Source of the DNA: Enterobacter asburiae
GTDB taxonomy: Bacteria; Pseudomonadota; Gammaproteobacteria; Enterobacterales; Enterobacteriaceae
Direction of reading: 5' to 3'
Length of the DNA: 64,000 nt
Assembly: GCF_024599655.1 (NCBI RefSeq)
Contig: NZ_CP102247.1
Location: 4,340,001-4,404,000, forward strand
Positions 62,001-64,000 of the stretch are shown here, one piece after another. The notes below the pieces were generated by a model. It ran no database searches. It was not told the DNA's origin and worked only from the letters and a program-made list of their open reading frames with translations. Within the stretch, counting starts at the first letter, position 1. Each line of letters begins with the position of its first letter. A program made the position numbers and the translations under genes.

Positions 62001-64000
62001 GCGTGCTCCACCACATAACCGATCACCGCATCCAGCGTATTGAGCTCTTCAAACAGCGCCCGCACCGGGATGGCCACGCCGTAGCGGTCTTTAATGGTAT
62101 TGATGGCATCCAGCAGCACCAGCGAGTCCGCCCCCATTTCCAGGAAGGGCAGAGAGTCGTCAAGCGCGGCGGGATCCGCCTCAAGAAAACCGGCAATAAT
62201 CGCTTTTATTTCAGCGGCTAAATGGTGTTGATTTGACATAGCGTCCTCTTTTGCAGATGGGGTCTGCGCTGGCGTCTCACCCGCCAGCCAGTAACGTTTG
62301 CGGCAGAACTGGATTGCGGGCAGGGCTAGCGCCTCCCGCGTGGTCGCGTGGTAAAGCCCGCTCCAGTTGATGTCGTGCCCTTGCTGCCACAGCGTACCCA
62401 GCAGCGTCAGCAGTGATTTGTACTCATGTCGCCGATCGCCTGCGGCCAGCACCCGGTGACGGCGGTCGGTTGCGGTCACAAATTTGCCCAGCGAACTGTC
62501 CGCGCTCAGATCGATAAAGGTGAACTCCCCCTGCGCAAGCACGTTTTGCACGCCCTGTAGGAAACTCACGGGCTGGCGAATTTGCCGGGTCCAGTAGTCG
62601 GCGTCGGTGCAGTCGCACGCCTCGCCGTTCAGGTTGCTGTAAAACGGGATCATCCCGCGGGTGAAGGTGACGTTGTTGACCAGCCACTCGCGCCAGGCAC
62701 CGAGGATCGGATCCATCATCGAGGAGTGAAATGCGCTGGCGGTTTTAATTTTTCTGGCGTGACCACCCTGAGAAGAAATGGCCTGAAGGCAGGCGTCAAT
62801 CGCCGTCTGGCTGCCTGCTATGGTGGTCAGCGTCGGCGTATTGAATGCGGCAATATCAATGTCGCCCGCCCAGGGGGAAATCATCTGACGGACGTCGGCT
62901 TCGCCGCTGAAGACGACCGCCATCGCCCCTTCCTGCGTCAGGGCTGACATCAGCAGCGCGCGCTGATGAACCATTGCCAGCCCGTCGTCCAGCGAGAGAT
63001 AGCCGGCGATAACCGCCGCGCAGTACTCTCCCAGGCTGTGGCCCATCACGGCTGCCGGACGCGGGCCGAACTGCATCACGCTCTGAGCAAGCGCGTAGCT
63101 ACAGGCAAATAAGGAGAGCTGACACGTTCTGGCGCAGCGCTGCCAGCTATCGTCTCGGGCAAACAACGCCTGCGTGATATCAATCTGATAGCGCTGCTGG
63201 ATGGTCGTCGCCAGCGCGTCAAACTGGGTGCGATAGTGCGGCAGATGGTGATACAGCTCGGCACCCATGCCGATTTGCTGGGTGCCCTGCCCCGGGAAGA
63301 GCCAGACCTGGGGCTGGGCTTTACCCGCCTTGCAGGCCGTGAGCTGCGCAAGGCTTTCCGCCAGCTGGGCGCGATCCGCGCCGTACACCACGCCGCGATA
63401 GCGGGCCGCGTCGTAGCGGGTATTCACCAGCCGACACCAGGTGGCGATATCGCTCTCCCGGCATTTAGATAACCCTTTTTTGACCGCCTCCCGCTGAAGG
63501 GTAAACGCCCCTTCATCATGTGAACCGATCAGAAGCAGGCCGTGCGGCGCAGCGGGCTCCTGGCGTTTTTCCACCGCTGGTGCGCTGCGCAAAATCACGT
63601 GACCGTTGGTACCGCCGAAGCCAAAGCTGCTTACGCCCGCGTAGCGTGCTTCGCCATCGGCATGCCATGAGGCAGGCTGCGCGCCACTCACCTCAACATG
63701 ACGGCTAATCGCCGCTATATGCGGGTTTTTATGCTGGAAATTGAGGTGAGGAACGAATTGCCGGTAGTGCAACATCAGGGACGCTTTCACCACACCCAGC
63801 ACGCCCGCCGCCGCCTCCAGGTGGCCAATGTTGGTTTTGATCGAGCCCACCAGGACAGGTGCGGTTTTTTTCCGGTCCGCAAACACCGCTTCCAGCGCCT
63901 GATATTCGATCAGATCGCCAAGCGCCGTTCCCGTACCGTGCGCTTCGATATAGTCAATCTTATCGCTATCCACCCCGGCGTCCGCCATCGCCTGCCGGAT
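59081..64000 (-). CDS. Hybrid PKS/NRPS megasynthase KS-AT-ACP-AMT-C (5' end outside window)
   Basis: 1639 codons are present; the frame is open past base 64000, so the Met at 63988 is internal. Counting from that Met: C-terminal ketosynthase (1-135; catalytic His in EAHGTGT and KTNIGH; the Cys is beyond the edge), acyltransferase (about 227-510; GHSLGE Ser318; AFHS at 419-422, which favours malonyl-CoA), carrier protein (588-662; Ser622 in GADSLVLL), an Ala/Pro linker (663-750), a class III PLP aminotransferase (770-1200; Lys1095 in FAGTFSKHP) and a condensation domain (1220-1620; HHSVADG 1340-1346). The same order occurs in iturin/mycosubtilin synthetase, where it makes a beta-amino fatty acid. 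No ketoreductase, adenylation or thioesterase domain follows the C domain. Only one C/carrier set is seen, so partner modules lie upstream. Confidence 0.93.
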   Translation of the reverse strand: MRQAMADAGVDSDKIDYIEAHGTGTALGDLIEYQALEAVFADRKKTAPVLVGSIKTNIGHLEAAAGVLGVVKASLMLHYRQFVPHLNFQHKNPHIAAISRHVEVSGAQPASWHADGEARYAGVSSFGFGGTNGHVILRSAPAVEKRQEPAAPHGLLLIGSHDEGAFTLQREAVKKGLSKCRESDIATWCRLVNTRYDAARYRGVVYGADRAQLAESLAQLTACKAGKAQPQVWLFPGQGTQQIGMGAELYHHLPHYRTQFDALATTIQQRYQIDITQALFARDDSWQRCARTCQLSLFACSYALAQSVMQFGPRPAAVMGHSLGEYCAAVIAGYLSLDDGLAMVHQRALLMSALTQEGAMAVVFSGEADVRQMISPWAGDIDIAAFNTPTLTTIAGSQTAIDACLQAISSQGGHARKIKTASAFHSSMMDPILGAWREWLVNNVTFTRGMIPFYSNLNGEACDCTDADYWTRQIRQPVSFLQGVQNVLAQGEFTFIDLSADSSLGKFVTATDRRHRVLAAGDRRHEYKSLLTLLGTLWQQGHDINWSGLYHATTREALALPAIQFCRKRYWLAGETPAQTPSAKEDAMSNQHHLAAEIKAIIAGFLEADPAALDDSLPFLEMGADSLVLLDAINTIKDRYGVAIPVRALFEELNTLDAVIGYVVEHAQPAASAALLSTPETAGQATPPVVAQQGASRPVPDTVQDLIARQLELMSQQLTLLNGTAKALPMPAAPATPDVIAPAPVATPAAPVKASAHNSWFKKETKKVSLGAERDQHLAQLTQRFVDKTGGSKRNAQQYRAVLADNRASAGFRLSTKEMLYPLVGERSQGSRIWDVDGNEYIDFTMGFGANLLGHAPDCVQQAVADQLAQGMQIGPQSALAGEVATLISELTGQQRVAFCNSGSEAVMSAVRLARAVTGKNKVALFSGSYHGVFDGILGRQQGGETPERATPIAAGTPPSLVDDLLVLDYGSEESLALIARYAAELAVVIVEPVQSRYPDHQPREYLHTLRELTTAHNIALMFDEVITGFRLAAGGAQAYYGVQADIASYGKIVGGGMPIGVIAGSARFMDSIDGGFWQYGDDSWPQAELIFFAGTFSKHPLTMAASKAVLEYIKAHPALYDDINQKTARLTMSLNTWFSATGTPIEIVSAGSLFRFKFNGNYDILFHHLMLRGIFIWEGRNCFVSVAHADEDIDRFIAAVKESVSAMRVDGFFGEAGLRPDTRYAAADSQQRFLQLAAQDESGLLAGTIGGVIETPRNVDSDIMRAAWKLLCERHDALRMQFTDAGELQVALAPTVDVCEEYAAPAACLADFAARPFDLTAAPLARLLLVRHEGKTTLAISAHHSVADGWSFMVMLRELLHLYDALASGKRPELAAAASYLQVIRAQNIVSEAELSARIAALPVRRATPDALTVLAPSRTYQGQRLVQRLSYPGLTGQLRKASAELRVTRFAMLNALFTLTLEKAFGQAPVPVGVPDAGRDFGQGDALVGQCVRLLPLCIDSAVCASVSGVARAIHDGILALRGEPAMPSRCFHGQDAPLPLLATFNVEPHAPLAEMRQWEASLSLLPIGAVEFPLMVNILETKEGLSVELDYQMRYFTEERARALLAHFLKAITVLAEQGEEAAEALFSSSEALAAS

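Noticed and set aside
63986..63988. ATG at 63988 as the start of the megasynthase gene
   Set aside because: The codons before it (reading IRQA) continue a ketosynthase domain without a stop to the window edge, and the ketosynthase lacks its active-site Cys region unless the gene extends beyond base 64000.

Overview
The window is a stretch of enterobacterial chromosome, most likely Enterobacter or a close relative (Enterobacteriaceae; no species-level claim). The backbone genes are close to their E. coli K-12 counterparts and lie in the K-12 order for the mgtA-to-qorB region: mgtA, treR, treB, treC, nrdD, nrdG, cybC, pmbA, yjgA, mpl, fbp, yjfF, ytfT, ytfR, ytfQ, ppa, ytfP, tamB, tamA, msrA, ytfL, ytfK, ytfJ, cysQ, cpdB, ytfH, qorB. 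There are no rRNA, tRNA, CRISPR, integrase or insertion-sequence genes.

Five accessory blocks interrupt this backbone. (1) About 3.38-4.79 kb, between treR and treB: an AT-richer three-gene cassette with an orphan type VI Hcp, a small two-helix membrane protein and an unrecognised 230-aa protein with hydrophobic segments. (2) About 11.3-19.95 kb, between nrdG and cybC: an operon of the poorly characterised EF_0829-EF_0839/AHA_3910-3917 type (PRD protein, SFCGS protein, DUF4312, DUF4311, DUF4310, amidohydrolase, DgaE-like ammonia-lyase, DgaF-like aldolase), followed by a periplasmic lactonase and a BglG/MtlR-type regulator with EIIB and EIIA domains. It looks like a PTS-like route for an acylated amino-sugar acid ending in pyruvate and glyceraldehyde-3-phosphate. 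(3) About 25.5-27.5 kb, between fbp and yjfF: a chemoreceptor with a FliA promoter, next to a LysR fragment. (4) About 39.8-47.2 kb, between msrA and ytfL: a LacI regulator divergent from four successive Gfo/Idh/MocA dehydrogenases and a GPH-type sugar symporter. (5) From 54.2 kb to the right edge, after qorB: a translationally coupled biosynthetic operon with a KS-AT-ACP-aminotransferase-condensation megasynthase, a paraoxonase-like lactonase, a XylA-like reductase, an AlkB/XylM-like membrane di-iron oxygenase and an alpha/beta hydrolase, faced by a phosphopantetheinyl transferase. Its 5' part lies outside the window.

Backbone regulation is well preserved: a PhoP box, the MgtL leader peptide and a long leader before mgtA; a TreR-type palindrome before treB; paired FNR and NrdR boxes before nrdDG; and intrinsic terminators after most transcription units. 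Four copies of a C/G-rich palindromic repeat family and REP elements sit in intergenic gaps, one of them inside the ytfQRT-yjfF operon.

The two blocks most likely to hold undescribed biology are the megasynthase operon, predicted to make an omega-oxidised beta-amino-acyl product, and the SFCGS/DUF4310-4312 transporter-enzyme operon.
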